A stretch of DNA of 64,000 nt from Eubacteriales bacterium (GTDB lineage: Bacteria > Bacillota > Clostridia > Lachnospirales > Lachnospiraceae): contig JAUNGB010000001.1 of assembly GCA_030524715.1 (NCBI GenBank), forward strand, positions 62,001 to 126,000. The letters are read 5' to 3'. Under the pieces are notes generated by a model. That model was not told the DNA's origin, searched no databases, and worked only from the letters and a program-made list of their open reading frames with translations. Below, in pieces: positions 43,975-52,692 of the stretch; within the stretch, counting starts at the first letter, position 1; each line of letters begins with the position of its first letter. Made by a program: the position numbers and the translations under genes.

Positions 43975-43996
43975 AAAAGGCCCCCGCAGGAGCCTT
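43975..43996 (-). terminator. Terminator after the AbiL pair
   Basis: On the minus strand AAGGCTCC pairs with GGGGGCCTT around a short loop and is followed by TTTT. It lies about 115 bases after the RloB stop and before the virD4 leader terminator. Confidence 0.6.
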
Positions 43997-44109
43997 CCGA
44001 ACTATAAGCTTTTCAAGTTTCCATGGTGCGGTCACTGGATATCACATATCGTTTCTTTATTGGAACAAGACGGTCTGACAGGTTCCATCGTTCTAAGCTC
44101 ATCTTGCCA

Positions 44110-44733
44110 TCAACCTCTATCCCTTAAATACGCAACAAGTTCCCCTACCGTTGTCACAGGATTACTTCGTCTGGAGAGCAGTTCCACATTACCTGAATCC
44201 AGTTCCTCGATCCGTTTTTTCATTCGTTTAATTGCCTGTTCCTGCATTGGCTTCAATGTATCAAAGACATCCATATTCTTTTCATACTGTTCCAGTCTGC
44301 CCGGCTGCTTCAGCATCTTAATCAAGTTCTGGCAATCCGGCACTTCCGCACGCTGGTCAATAAAATGCACCAGAAACCACAGTTCAAATGATGGATTTGA
44401 GTATGCCAGCTGATATCCTTCCCTCTTTGCCGCCTGCTTTGCCCGAAGCAAACTGTCATCACTGTTGTCGTCCCGATCAAATACACACCAGATGATATCC
44501 CCGTCTTCCGGATAGTAAGGGTTGCTGCCCATCGTAGCTTTGGCTTTCTTCACTAAACTGTCTGCCGCCTTATACTGGGATGTCAGTGGGATAATATCGA
44601 TGTGGCATCCTCTTGTACGAAACTTTTTAAAATATCGGATTTCTGTTTCACTGCCTTCGCATATCAGGTAAACCACAGGGTTGCGTGCTCTTCTATGGGC
44701 AGGCTTTCTGCTTATCTCTTTTATTCTTCCCAT
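44110..44733 (-). CDS. rloB: RloB/AbiLii-like defence protein
   Basis: The 207-aa protein shows the RloB pattern: VYLICEGSETEIRYFKKF (about 22-39), with an E-G-x-x-T/E motif, and DIIWCVFDRDDNSDDSLL (about 79-96), with a D-x-D pair, together a TOPRIM-like metal site. AYSNPSFELWFLVHF (about 109-123) is also conserved in RloB. It overlaps the ATPase gene by 13 bases. RloA/RloB equals the AbiL two-gene phage-defence system, where the TOPRIM-like protein is the likely nuclease effector. Confidence 0.82.
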   Translation of the reverse strand: MGRIKEISRKPAHRRARNPVVYLICEGSETEIRYFKKFRTRGCHIDIIPLTSQYKAADSLVKKAKATMGSNPYYPEDGDIIWCVFDRDDNSDDSLLRAKQAAKREGYQLAYSNPSFELWFLVHFIDQRAEVPDCQNLIKMLKQPGRLEQYEKNMDVFDTLKPMQEQAIKRMKKRIEELDSGNVELLSRRSNPVTTVGELVAYLRDRG

Positions 44734-45908
44734 TCTGGCGCACCTCCAATAAACGGAATCGCACCATAGCGTCCCTGCAGGTAACCCTTGGATATGTTCT
44801 CGCCCTTTCTGGGAGAAAACTCAGTGAGTGCATAGATTTCCGTCTGAAGCGTATCCTCGTTTTTTTCTGCGAACCAGATCTGGTCTCTTCTCAGCAAGGT
44901 TGTATCCAATAATCCGGGATCATGGGTAGTAAAAATCAACTGTGCATGGTTGGTATTGATTGCCGCATCCTGCACCATCTCAATCAGATGTCTGGTAAGC
45001 AGTGGGTGCATACTAGATTCAATCTCATCTACCAATAAAACAGAGCCGGTTTCCAGAGCCTCCAGCCACAGGCCAATGCGCCCAAAGAACCGTTGCGTAC
45101 CCATGGACTCCATTCTCAGAGGCAGCGAGTATGCGGAATATTCCTTTTTATCTTTATCATGAACCCTATGCACGGTCGCTATCAGCGGGGATTCCTTGGG
45201 GCCGGAAACAACGACATCACGGATACCTAAGTCGGCTACCAGCATCTCTTTTAGCAGACGCTGTTTTGCTTCTCCGCCCTTCTGTACAGTGGACAGGCTT
45301 TGACAGATATCCATTTCGCTTCCGGAAAGACTCTTCATCTTTTCTGTAAACCACAGATAAGCGTTTTCCGTCTGCACGCAATTCCACTCATTAGAGCTGA
45401 CTAGATACAAACGGTTTTCAGACGTTCTTCCAGCCAGGACCATCTGCTCCTGCACATTTTCACGGAACTGATACTGATTCCCATCTCTTGAAAACACCAG
45501 TGCCTCACGGCCGTTCGGCCAGTGGTACAGATATTCGGTAAGGATCTGTTCCTTATCAAAGGTATATCCATAGGCATACTTGATACCCTTATAAAAGTAA
45601 ATGATTTCAAAACCTGTCGGCTTATTACTCTCTCTTGTGAATGCAAACGGTTCCTGTGGAAGCTTCTCTGCCTTTAATGGCTGGGCATATACACCACAAA
45701 CCATCTCCCTCATCAGGGTGAGCGCATGAAGTATGTTGCTCTTACCCGCTGCATTGGCGCCGTATAAGGCCAGCAGAGGAACCAGTTCTCTTTTTCCGTC
45801 CGGAGAAATCAGACTTTCCTTCAAAGAAGAATCCTTTGAAGCCTTCATGGAAATAATTGCGGTATCTCTGATGGATCTATGATTCGTTACTGAAAACTGA
45901 AGCAGCAT
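44721..45908 (-). CDS. rloA: RloA/AbiLi-like AAA ATPase
   Basis: The 395-aa ATPase starts MLLQFSVTNHRSIRDTAIIS, typical of OLD/AAA15 ATPases. It has Walker A LYGANAAGKSN (about 48-58), Walker B GSVLLVDEIESSMHP (about 291-305) and IFTTHDPGLLD. The length and order match AbiLi/RloA. ATG 45908 follows GGGAGGCG. Its own promoter lies immediately upstream, so it can be expressed without the transfer genes. Confidence 0.87.
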   Translation of the reverse strand: MLLQFSVTNHRSIRDTAIISMKASKDSSLKESLISPDGKRELVPLLALYGANAAGKSNILHALTLMREMVCGVYAQPLKAEKLPQEPFAFTRESNKPTGFEIIYFYKGIKYAYGYTFDKEQILTEYLYHWPNGREALVFSRDGNQYQFRENVQEQMVLAGRTSENRLYLVSSNEWNCVQTENAYLWFTEKMKSLSGSEMDICQSLSTVQKGGEAKQRLLKEMLVADLGIRDVVVSGPKESPLIATVHRVHDKDKKEYSAYSLPLRMESMGTQRFFGRIGLWLEALETGSVLLVDEIESSMHPLLTRHLIEMVQDAAINTNHAQLIFTTHDPGLLDTTLLRRDQIWFAEKNEDTLQTEIYALTEFSPRKGENISKGYLQGRYGAIPFIGGAPEWEE

Positions 45909-45937
45909 GATAGCGCCTCCCTTCTTGTTGTAGTTAT

Positions 45938-45967
45938 ATATTACTCCTTATACTGCCTTTTAGTCAA
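45938..45967 (-). promoter_or_regulatory. Promoter of the AbiL pair
   Basis: On the minus strand TTGACT (complement of 45962-45967) and TAATAT (complement of 45938-45943) are 18 bases apart, 30 bases before the ATPase start. The surrounding DNA is AT-rich, unlike the adjacent transfer genes. Confidence 0.75.
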
Positions 45968-46061
45968 CTTTTATTCATATATTTTGCACATTTTTTGCAA
46001 TAATATGATTTAAATTTTATATTCAGCACATGTAAGAGTGTATCGCTCTGTTTTAAAACCT

Positions 46062-47138
46062 CTATTTCCTCCGTTTTTCATGAATCTGCACCAGATTCCC
46101 ATAATATGAATTTATGGTGTGCACCGAATTATACAGCGCCGTCACCATCACTGCCCGGATATTCCTGGCCTTTGATTCCGTCTCCTGCATACAGGATAAT
46201 ACATACCGGATGTGGAACATATTGAGACGCCGGTACTGCTCCTTAACAAGTTCGGCCGGCTTGTCCTCCCGGTTTACACGGATGGTGTCTGCCGTGGAGG
46301 CTAAAATCTCAACGGCCACCTCCACCAGTTCCTCCAGTTCCTCCCGCTCCCCCAGGTCCTGCTTTAGAATGTCGTACTCAATCTGCTCTTTAAATCCATC
46401 CTTCAGCTTCTGATAGGATTGGATAGGATATTCTTTGTTGTAATCTCTGTATGTAATCTCTGTATTTGTCTCCCCCATTTCGGGGAGAGGTGTCACTTTT
46501 TTTCGTATAGATATGTCACCAATTTCGGGGGGAGGTGTCCCCGATTTGAGTGACACGTCTCCCTTATTTCGGTGACACCCCCTGCCTGGTACTCCCTTTT
46601 CTGCACCCCGGCTCTTTTTTCCTTCCGCTTTCTGCCCCTCTGAATTTGATTCTTCCAGTTGTTGCCCTTTTGGTTTTATCCCTTCCGGTTCCCCCTCATA
46701 GTCTTCCGGAAAGGTAAGCCGCTCCAGAACATCTACATCGAGATCGAGAAACAGGATATTGGGGATAGACTGCCCGTTTGAAGTCAGGGTACGGAAGACA
46801 CGGCGGACCACTCCCAGCTTCTCTAACTCCACCACTGCGTTGGTCGCATCCCGCTTCGTAATCCCGAACTGGTCCGCCATCTGCTGGTAGCTTCGCTGCA
46901 GCAGGTCAGCCTTAAACCGTTTCCGGTACCCTAAAAGCTGTCCGCTCCCCTCATCCCGTACCTCGGCCGCACGGTACCAGTACACGATATCAGACAGGAT
47001 CACAATGGCAATCAGATATGGCTTTCCCGTGTCTCTCAAAATGGTCCGGTACCATGCCGGGGGAATCACATTGCCGGTGAGCCGTACCCGGCTCAAGCGG
47101 TCTACGGTTTCATTCCCTGTTTGATAGATCGGTTCCAT
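46062..47138 (-). CDS. RepA-like replication initiator protein
   Basis: The 358-aa protein has an N-terminal winged-helix region (VIPPAWYRTILRDTGKPYLI, then QQMADQFGITKRDATNAVVE), as in the replication initiator A proteins of Firmicutes elements. An Arg/Lys/Gly-rich linker with repeated P-x-x-E-x-G-D patterns (about 160-230) precedes a helical C-terminal domain resembling DUF6017. It probably supports element replication after excision or transfer. The ATG follows AAAGGAGAGAG. Confidence 0.7.
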   Translation of the reverse strand: MEPIYQTGNETVDRLSRVRLTGNVIPPAWYRTILRDTGKPYLIAIVILSDIVYWYRAAEVRDEGSGQLLGYRKRFKADLLQRSYQQMADQFGITKRDATNAVVELEKLGVVRRVFRTLTSNGQSIPNILFLDLDVDVLERLTFPEDYEGEPEGIKPKGQQLEESNSEGQKAEGKKSRGAEKGVPGRGCHRNKGDVSLKSGTPPPEIGDISIRKKVTPLPEMGETNTEITYRDYNKEYPIQSYQKLKDGFKEQIEYDILKQDLGEREELEELVEVAVEILASTADTIRVNREDKPAELVKEQYRRLNMFHIRYVLSCMQETESKARNIRAVMVTALYNSVHTINSYYGNLVQIHEKRRK

Positions 47139-47154
47139 AGCACTCTCTCCTTTT

Positions 47155-48264
47155 CTATTCCTCTCTGCCCTGCTGCCCCCACCCCAGATACCGGTACACT
47201 TTCTCGGGCCGGATTGCCTCTACTTCAAACCAGCTGGGTGCCAGTAAGCGCAGCATCTCTGCCTGATAGGTAAAACAGAAGATCCTCCCGCCTCTTTTTA
47301 ATGGCAGGGTGATGATCCGTTTTAACTGCCACAACTCCATCAGGTAACAAAAGTATACCAGGTTCCCGTTTTCGTCCTCTCCGTCCTCCGGTGAGAATCG
47401 GTCTTCATTCACCCGTTTCAGGGCACCGCACAAAAAACGGTAAAGTTTGTTCCCACCCGCTTCGCTGCCTAACAGTTTCAGCTGGATTGCTGCCTCCGCT
47501 AAAAAAGGAACATAGTAATAGCTTTCGTATACATCGTCCAGAGAAAACAGGTTCCCCTTCATCCCTCCGTCGCTGGCTATGATCCTCTGCACCATCTCCA
47601 TACCGGTTCCCATGATAATCGCTCCGCCCGGTAAAATTTCCCGGCTTTTTCTAAAACGCAGTTCCAGACGTCCCCTTAAATTCCGTTCTGTTTTAGGTAC
47701 CCATTTCATCAGGCTGCCCATCGTATTGTAGACCACATAGAACCGGTCCGCCGCCAGCACCCCGCAGGTCCTTGAGCCTTTGATCTCCATATCCATTTCC
47801 TGTTTCCACTCCATTGTCCCGTAATAACAGCCGCCTGCCTCACCGTCAGCAGCGGTAGGGACGCCGGACGGAGTCAGATGGAGAACAGGGAAAAGTTCCG
47901 GTTTTTTACTTTTAAAAATCCGTATCCCTGCCCGGTGAAAATAGATCCATACCATGCTCATACGGTGGAGCCGCAGCCGTTTTTCCGGTTCGCTCTTTAC
48001 ATGATTGGTGGAGACAGCGCCGGATAAATAGAGCAGCACATCTTCCCGGTAATGTGCCAGCAGATACTGTTTTGCCTTACTCCGGAGCAGATAGCCTCTA
48101 ACCCCGTCTTTACTCCGAAGCTTTACCAATCCCCCCCGCTTCAGCCGGGTCAAAAGGGCGGCGGCATAGGATTCGGAACCGACTGCACGGCCAATCCAGT
48201 CTGCCGGTATCTCACCACTCATCGCTATCAACAGAAGCAATTCATCTTTCTTATCCATGTCCAC
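47155..48264 (-). CDS. Winged-helix protein, Replic_Relax-like
   Basis: The 369-aa protein starts with a likely winged helix (ELLLLIAMSGEIPADWIGRA, then LLTRLKRGGLVKLRS and GYLLRSKAKQYLL), then a conserved SEPEKRLRLHRMSMVWIYFHRAG. This resembles replication-relaxation family proteins. The rest is unassigned. The start is either GTG 48264, 8 bases after GGGAGG, or ATG 48258. It lies between the RepA-like gene and two other small transfer proteins and probably acts on DNA. Confidence 0.5.
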   Translation of the reverse strand: MDMDKKDELLLLIAMSGEIPADWIGRAVGSESYAAALLTRLKRGGLVKLRSKDGVRGYLLRSKAKQYLLAHYREDVLLYLSGAVSTNHVKSEPEKRLRLHRMSMVWIYFHRAGIRIFKSKKPELFPVLHLTPSGVPTAADGEAGGCYYGTMEWKQEMDMEIKGSRTCGVLAADRFYVVYNTMGSLMKWVPKTERNLRGRLELRFRKSREILPGGAIIMGTGMEMVQRIIASDGGMKGNLFSLDDVYESYYYVPFLAEAAIQLKLLGSEAGGNKLYRFLCGALKRVNEDRFSPEDGEDENGNLVYFCYLMELWQLKRIITLPLKRGGRIFCFTYQAEMLRLLAPSWFEVEAIRPEKVYRYLGWGQQGREE

Positions 48265-48386
48265 AACTGTCACCTCCCTTAGTTCCGTATACTACCTTTT
48301 CATACCCTGCCTACTCCATCCCTGGGTAGCATGAGGCTCCCCTCAGTCTACGATCCGGTACGGTTTATGTGGTCGCGGCCAGCTTC

Positions 48387-49154
48387 TTACCCTGTCGAAA
48401 TTCCATCGCCGAAATCCGTCTCGTTTTTCGATACCGGAGCAGGAGGCTGTCTTTTTACAATCCACCCGGGAAACCGGTCCCGGTCCATCAAAAAAAGGAA
48501 CGTACAATCCCGTTCCCCCCTTGCGGTCGTATGATATGTGTCCAGATACAGTCCGTTATCGGACAGCAGAAAATACGTCCCCAGTGCGTCCACCACCTGC
48601 TTCTCCTCTATGTTGTCATGATCCCGGATTCTGCTTTTCGGCAGCATCTGATTGTATTCATGGACAAAGCAGACAATCGCCTGTTTATATACCGGAATCT
48701 CTTTTCCTCCCTTTTGGCGTTCCATACACCAGTCCTGTAGCGCCAGAAAAAACGGCTTATAGATATAGTCCGTATATTTGTTTTTCCGGTGGGGCAGCAA
48801 AAACGGGAGCTCCGCCTTTAAGATATGATTCTCATAAGCGATATGAATTTCATGAATCTGTACCAGCTTAAAACAGTATTCCTCTTTTTTCAGGCTATCA
48901 TAAGTATTCCCCAGGACCAGTCTGCGGAGCCGTTCTGTCAGGCGTTCCGCGTACTCGGAGGCTTCGACCATGCAATCCATCATCTGTCCGTACTGGAAGC
49001 TGGAAGCGCTGCGGTCATAGAGTGTCTTGATGCTCCGCGCCTCCGCCAGCTTCTCCTGCATGTCCCCGGCCGCCCTCTGGACCTCTAACAGCTGCCATTC
49101 CAGATGCCCCGTTATCTCAATTTTCTTTCTTTTTTCGGTAGTATTCGACTTCAC
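48387..49154 (-). CDS. Uncharacterised protein (DUF6100-like) with RusA-like motif
   Basis: The 255-aa protein has an N-terminal helical coiled region (about 10-110). A C-terminal part has PVYKQAIVCFVHEYNQMLPK, then SRIRDHDNIEEKQVVDALGT and FLLSDNGLYLDTYHTT. The D-x-D-N-x3-K-x3-D-A-L spacing is one residue longer than the RusA resolvase motif D-x-D-N-x2-K-x3-D-A-L. DUF6100 is from memory. GTG starts directly follow AAGGAGG, so the exact start is unclear. It overlaps the next gene by about 40 bases. Confidence 0.5.
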   Translation of the reverse strand: MKSNTTEKRKKIEITGHLEWQLLEVQRAAGDMQEKLAEARSIKTLYDRSASSFQYGQMMDCMVEASEYAERLTERLRRLVLGNTYDSLKKEEYCFKLVQIHEIHIAYENHILKAELPFLLPHRKNKYTDYIYKPFFLALQDWCMERQKGGKEIPVYKQAIVCFVHEYNQMLPKSRIRDHDNIEEKQVVDALGTYFLLSDNGLYLDTYHTTARGERDCTFLFLMDRDRFPGWIVKRQPPAPVSKNETDFGDGISTG

Positions 49155-49665
49155 CACCCTCCTTCACTACACAATACCCAATCGTTCCCGGCACCTCAAC
49201 CTGTCCGGTCAGTTCTTTATACCCCAGGACGACAATATGCTTTTCCCCCGGTCTTCTGCCTTTCGCATACAGGCCGTTCACGATTTTTAAGTCCCCGGCC
49301 CCGACATAAAGAATGTCATAAATCTCCTGCCCGCTAAAAAAGACAAGCCGCACTGGAAAATCCTCTTTTACTGCCAGATAGTGCCCCTCCACCTCCCGCT
49401 TTGAAAGCATGTCAATCAATACCCAGAGGCACTTTATGGTTCCCTCGTCTTTTAACGAATAGGCAAATTCGCTGGAAGCAAGAAGCCCGGTATAGGGGTT
49501 TTTATATATCTGCCGGTTTTTTAACAGCCTTGAAACGGCCCTTGCCGCCGCGTTTTCCTCTCCTTTGAAGAACCGGCAGAGCTGTTCCAAATAGAGTACA
49601 TTGTAAGTCCGGATGATTATAAGCACCCGCTCCTCCATCAACTCCGGGCTTATATAGACCCCCAT
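49117..49665 (-). CDS. DUF5697-like winged-helix protein
   Basis: The 182-aa protein opens with a winged-helix pattern (MEERVLIIIRTYNVLYLEQL, then ARAVSRLLKNRQIYKN). A beta-rich half (EDFPVRLVFFSGQEIYDILY, KHIVVLGYKELTGQVEVPG) follows. I recognise it as the DUF5697 type common in conjugative elements. The start follows GGAGG and lies 5 bases after the VirB4 stop. DNA binding is likely; no catalytic motif seen. Confidence 0.6.
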   Translation of the reverse strand: MGVYISPELMEERVLIIIRTYNVLYLEQLCRFFKGEENAAARAVSRLLKNRQIYKNPYTGLLASSEFAYSLKDEGTIKCLWVLIDMLSKREVEGHYLAVKEDFPVRLVFFSGQEIYDILYVGAGDLKIVNGLYAKGRRPGEKHIVVLGYKELTGQVEVPGTIGYCVVKEGGEVEYYRKKKEN

Positions 49666-49670
49666 ACGCC

Positions 49671-52310
49671 TTATCCTCCCATCTGTTTACCGTATGCCTG
49701 GCTCCCGAACTTTTCAAGCCGCTCTTTTAAGTTCTGCAAGTCCTTCCGGTCTGTGGTAATCAGATCGTTTTCAAGCTGGCTGGCTCGAAATTCCAGTGTC
49801 AGGTTGTTATTGTTTGTGGAAATCATGCCCTTCCCTCTCTCAAAATGGACAATCTCCATCCGCTCTGCATCGGACAAATGTAAAAGCTCCTGTACCTTTT
49901 TTGCTTCATCATTTTCCAGGTTAAGTACTATTTTAGTCTTTGTGGCATTGATAATCCCCCGCCCGTATTTCCCGTCCTTAAGCGCCAGGAAGTCGGATAA
50001 ATCCTGGGTCGCACAGACTGCGCCCCCTGCGTAACCCCTGATAATTTTAAAAATCTCCAGGACATACTCTGCCGCCAGTTCGTTGGAGGAAGCCCCAATC
50101 AACTGCCATACCTCGTCTAAAAATACCGCCTTTTTCTCTGTCCGGTCTTCCTTCACCTTCGACCACACATAATCAACCGCCACAAACATTCCAACCGGCA
50201 GCAAATCCCCGGAAAGCTCCGAGATATCCAAGACTATGTATTTATTTTTCAAATCCACGTTGGTCTGCTGGTTAAAACTAGAGGCGGAACCATGTACGAG
50301 ACGGTTTAAAATATTCGCCAGCCGTCTGGTCTCCTGCTTCTCAATCAACTCCTCATAAAGATCCCCCAGAACTGGCATTTTCCTGTATTGTTCCGGGTTC
50401 TCTGGATCAACGAGGCTTTCGTTCTCGTGGGTAATCCCTTTCTTCTGGTAAGTCAGAACCAGTGCTTCGTCTAAGAGTTGTTTTTCCTCATGGGACATAT
50501 CAGGAATCAACAATGAGAAGAAAATGTGTAAATCCTGAATTTTCGCCGCCAGTTCCGAATGTTCCATCACTGCGCCATCCAGAATCTCACTTGTCTCCTT
50601 GTTTTTCTTCCGGATTTCCATCACATTAATACAGTTCTTGGAGGATGACGAAATTTTAATAAACTCCCCTCCGATGTTGGTGCAGGCCCTGGCAAATTCA
50701 TGCCCCTTGTCCGGCGCTATGATAAAGACCTGGATGTTTTTCCGCCTCATACGCAGGGCCATCAGCTGGAGGAGGAAGGTTTTCCCGGCTCCGGTTGTCC
50801 CCATAATGGAGATATTTGCATTCTTATAGATGGAGGAATTGAAGATATCCACAATCACCAGGGAACTGTTCGCGGTATTGACCCCCATCAGGATTCCGTC
50901 CTTGTCCGACATTTCAAACGAAGTAAACGGATAACAGCTTGCCGCGCCGGACGTCAATACGTTCCGCTTGGAGCGCTCATAAATACTTTTATCCAGCCTT
51001 AACAGGGGAAGTGCGGAAAAGAATGCCTGCTCCTCCTGGAACAGGCAGGAAATTGTATCTAAGTCCTGGGCGTTTAAGAGTTTCCGCATCTCCTTTGCCC
51101 GCCACTCTACCTCCTTCGCGCTGTAGCCGGTTACGGTAATTAGGATACAGATATAGTAAAACTCTTCATTGGCTGACAGACCGTTTTTCAGATAATACCC
51201 GGACTGGATTGACTCCGCCAAGTCGTCAAAATCCGTATTGGTATCGCTGGCATCCTTGATTTTCGAGCGGTTCAACCGGATTCGCCTCCCAATCCGCTCA
51301 ATGGTCTTGACCTTGTCCTGTTTATATAAAAACAGGTCCACATCAATGCCTTCCCCCGCATTGACAAGCAGGGACATCCAGCCAGCCGGCACCCGGTTCC
51401 GGTACCGTGCGGACGGAATAAAGAGGTAGGTGTGGTATACCCCGTCCATAACCACATAATTCCCATGCCGGAAATCCAGACTTTCCGGCGCGAAGTATTC
51501 AGAAACCGGAATCCGAGCGGTGCTGTCCTCCCCGTTCTCCCGGATATACCACTCCGCCACCTTATTCAGCCGCTCGGATAAGGGAACCGTTGTACTGGTT
51601 TTCCGGTTTAAAAGCAGGTATAGCATTTCAACGGTGTCCTGGGTCGGGTTATCGGACAGTTCGACCTCGTTGCCGCACTGGTATAAGTATTTCTTTGCAG
51701 TCTGGGCATAGGAATTTAATGTTGCCGCAATCTCAGACTCAGTCCCCCGCCTACCGTCCATGGCAAAAACCAGAAAAAATCTACGGGTAACCGCTTCCCG
51801 GTACCCGACAGAGCGCAGAAGCTTGATATAGTCCTCCTGGAGCATCCGGCACCGTCCATCGGCCTCCGCCTCAATATCCTTTTTTACTGCTTCGATATAC
51901 TGGCCAATATCCGCTTTTTTAGAAATAGATTTAATCTGCAGCTCTGCCGGTGCAATCTTTAAATAACCCATGTAGGAATAGATAATGTTGCGTTGCTCAC
52001 TGGCGCTGCGGTGCAGGAAGTTAATCGGCAGGGCCTCCAGGATCTTGACATAACGCCCGTCTGTGGTATATAGGATTCCATCCCGGATTGACGCGATTGG
52101 CATCTCTTTAGAAGCCCTTGTGTAGGGCAGGTCATAACACTCCTCCTGTTTCCCGGTCTCCGTTTTCTCCGACGTCTGCTTTTTTCGGGTGTTTTTTCCA
52201 CTTTGTTTTTTTATCCTTTTTTTCTGCTCCTTCTTCAGCTCCTTTCTGACTTTCCTTAACTCCCTCTTCCAGGCTTTTCTCTGGTCTTTTCCGCTTTTTT
52301 CCTTTTTCAC
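49671..52310 (-). CDS. VirB4-type conjugation ATPase
   Basis: The 879-aa protein has a Lys-rich start (about 1-60), the VirB4 N-terminal domain with DGILYTTDGRYVKILEALPI (about 75-95), and Walker A IMGTTGAGKTFLLQLMALR (about 500). Walker B is AVFLDEVWQLIG (about 725), and CATQDLSDFLALKDG follows. It energises the mating channel. A GTG at 52310, 10 bases after GGAGGG, makes it overlap the PrgI gene by 179 bases; an internal start is possible. Confidence 0.93.
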   Translation of the reverse strand: MKKEKSGKDQRKAWKRELRKVRKELKKEQKKRIKKQSGKNTRKKQTSEKTETGKQEECYDLPYTRASKEMPIASIRDGILYTTDGRYVKILEALPINFLHRSASEQRNIIYSYMGYLKIAPAELQIKSISKKADIGQYIEAVKKDIEAEADGRCRMLQEDYIKLLRSVGYREAVTRRFFLVFAMDGRRGTESEIAATLNSYAQTAKKYLYQCGNEVELSDNPTQDTVEMLYLLLNRKTSTTVPLSERLNKVAEWYIRENGEDSTARIPVSEYFAPESLDFRHGNYVVMDGVYHTYLFIPSARYRNRVPAGWMSLLVNAGEGIDVDLFLYKQDKVKTIERIGRRIRLNRSKIKDASDTNTDFDDLAESIQSGYYLKNGLSANEEFYYICILITVTGYSAKEVEWRAKEMRKLLNAQDLDTISCLFQEEQAFFSALPLLRLDKSIYERSKRNVLTSGAASCYPFTSFEMSDKDGILMGVNTANSSLVIVDIFNSSIYKNANISIMGTTGAGKTFLLQLMALRMRRKNIQVFIIAPDKGHEFARACTNIGGEFIKISSSSKNCINVMEIRKKNKETSEILDGAVMEHSELAAKIQDLHIFFSLLIPDMSHEEKQLLDEALVLTYQKKGITHENESLVDPENPEQYRKMPVLGDLYEELIEKQETRRLANILNRLVHGSASSFNQQTNVDLKNKYIVLDISELSGDLLPVGMFVAVDYVWSKVKEDRTEKKAVFLDEVWQLIGASSNELAAEYVLEIFKIIRGYAGGAVCATQDLSDFLALKDGKYGRGIINATKTKIVLNLENDEAKKVQELLHLSDAERMEIVHFERGKGMISTNNNNLTLEFRASQLENDLITTDRKDLQNLKERLEKFGSQAYGKQMGG

Positions 52311-52677
52311 GGTTCCTTTTCCCTCCTCTCTGCACTCGCTCTTTTCTCCGGCTCTGCTCTAAGCGGTATCTTTCATCCGGCACAGATAAGATACGGCGTC
52401 TCCTTAAATACCGGAAAAAGCTTGCAATAAACGCAAAAAGGCTTTCCCCCTGAACTCCCATAACAGCCAGGATTATCACTGGTACCAGGACAATCATGCC
52501 GATATACAGCTTGGTTTTCCCTGCCACATCAAGCGACATAATAAGCGGCACCAATCCGGAAAGGAGCAGCGCCGTTTCCAGGGCATTCCTTGTCTTTACT
52601 CGCCCGGAAAGGATTGTCCCCTCCTCAGCGAAATTGGGAGGGATGGTATAAATATCAATCCGGTTATCCCCACTCAT
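52132..52677 (-). CDS. PrgI/VirB3-like membrane protein
   Basis: The 181-aa protein begins IDIYTIPPNFAEEGTILSGR, the PrgI hallmark, with two membrane segments (about 32-50 and 56-88). An unusual Lys/Arg/Glu-rich tail of about 80 residues follows. The tail is encoded in the DNA shared with the VirB4 N-terminus in another frame. It is the VirB3-like inner channel partner of VirB4. The start follows GGAGG with a spacing of 11. Confidence 0.82.
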   Translation of the reverse strand: MSGDNRIDIYTIPPNFAEEGTILSGRVKTRNALETALLLSGLVPLIMSLDVAGKTKLYIGMIVLVPVIILAVMGVQGESLFAFIASFFRYLRRRRILSVPDERYRLEQSRRKERVQRGGKRNREKGKKRKRPEKSLEEGVKESQKGAEEGAEKKDKKTKWKKHPKKADVGENGDRETGGVL

Positions 52678-52692
52678 CGTTTCCGATTCCTC

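Noticed and set aside
43760..44035. 91-codon frame through the virD4 leader as a separate gene
   Set aside because: It crosses two terminators and overlaps the virD4 start in another frame; kept only as a possible leader ORF, noted under findings.
44110..45908. RloA/RloB as a retron or PARIS system
   Set aside because: No reverse transcriptase is present, and the ATPase and TOPRIM-like protein match RloA/RloB (AbiL) rather than the AriA/AriB pair with DUF4435.
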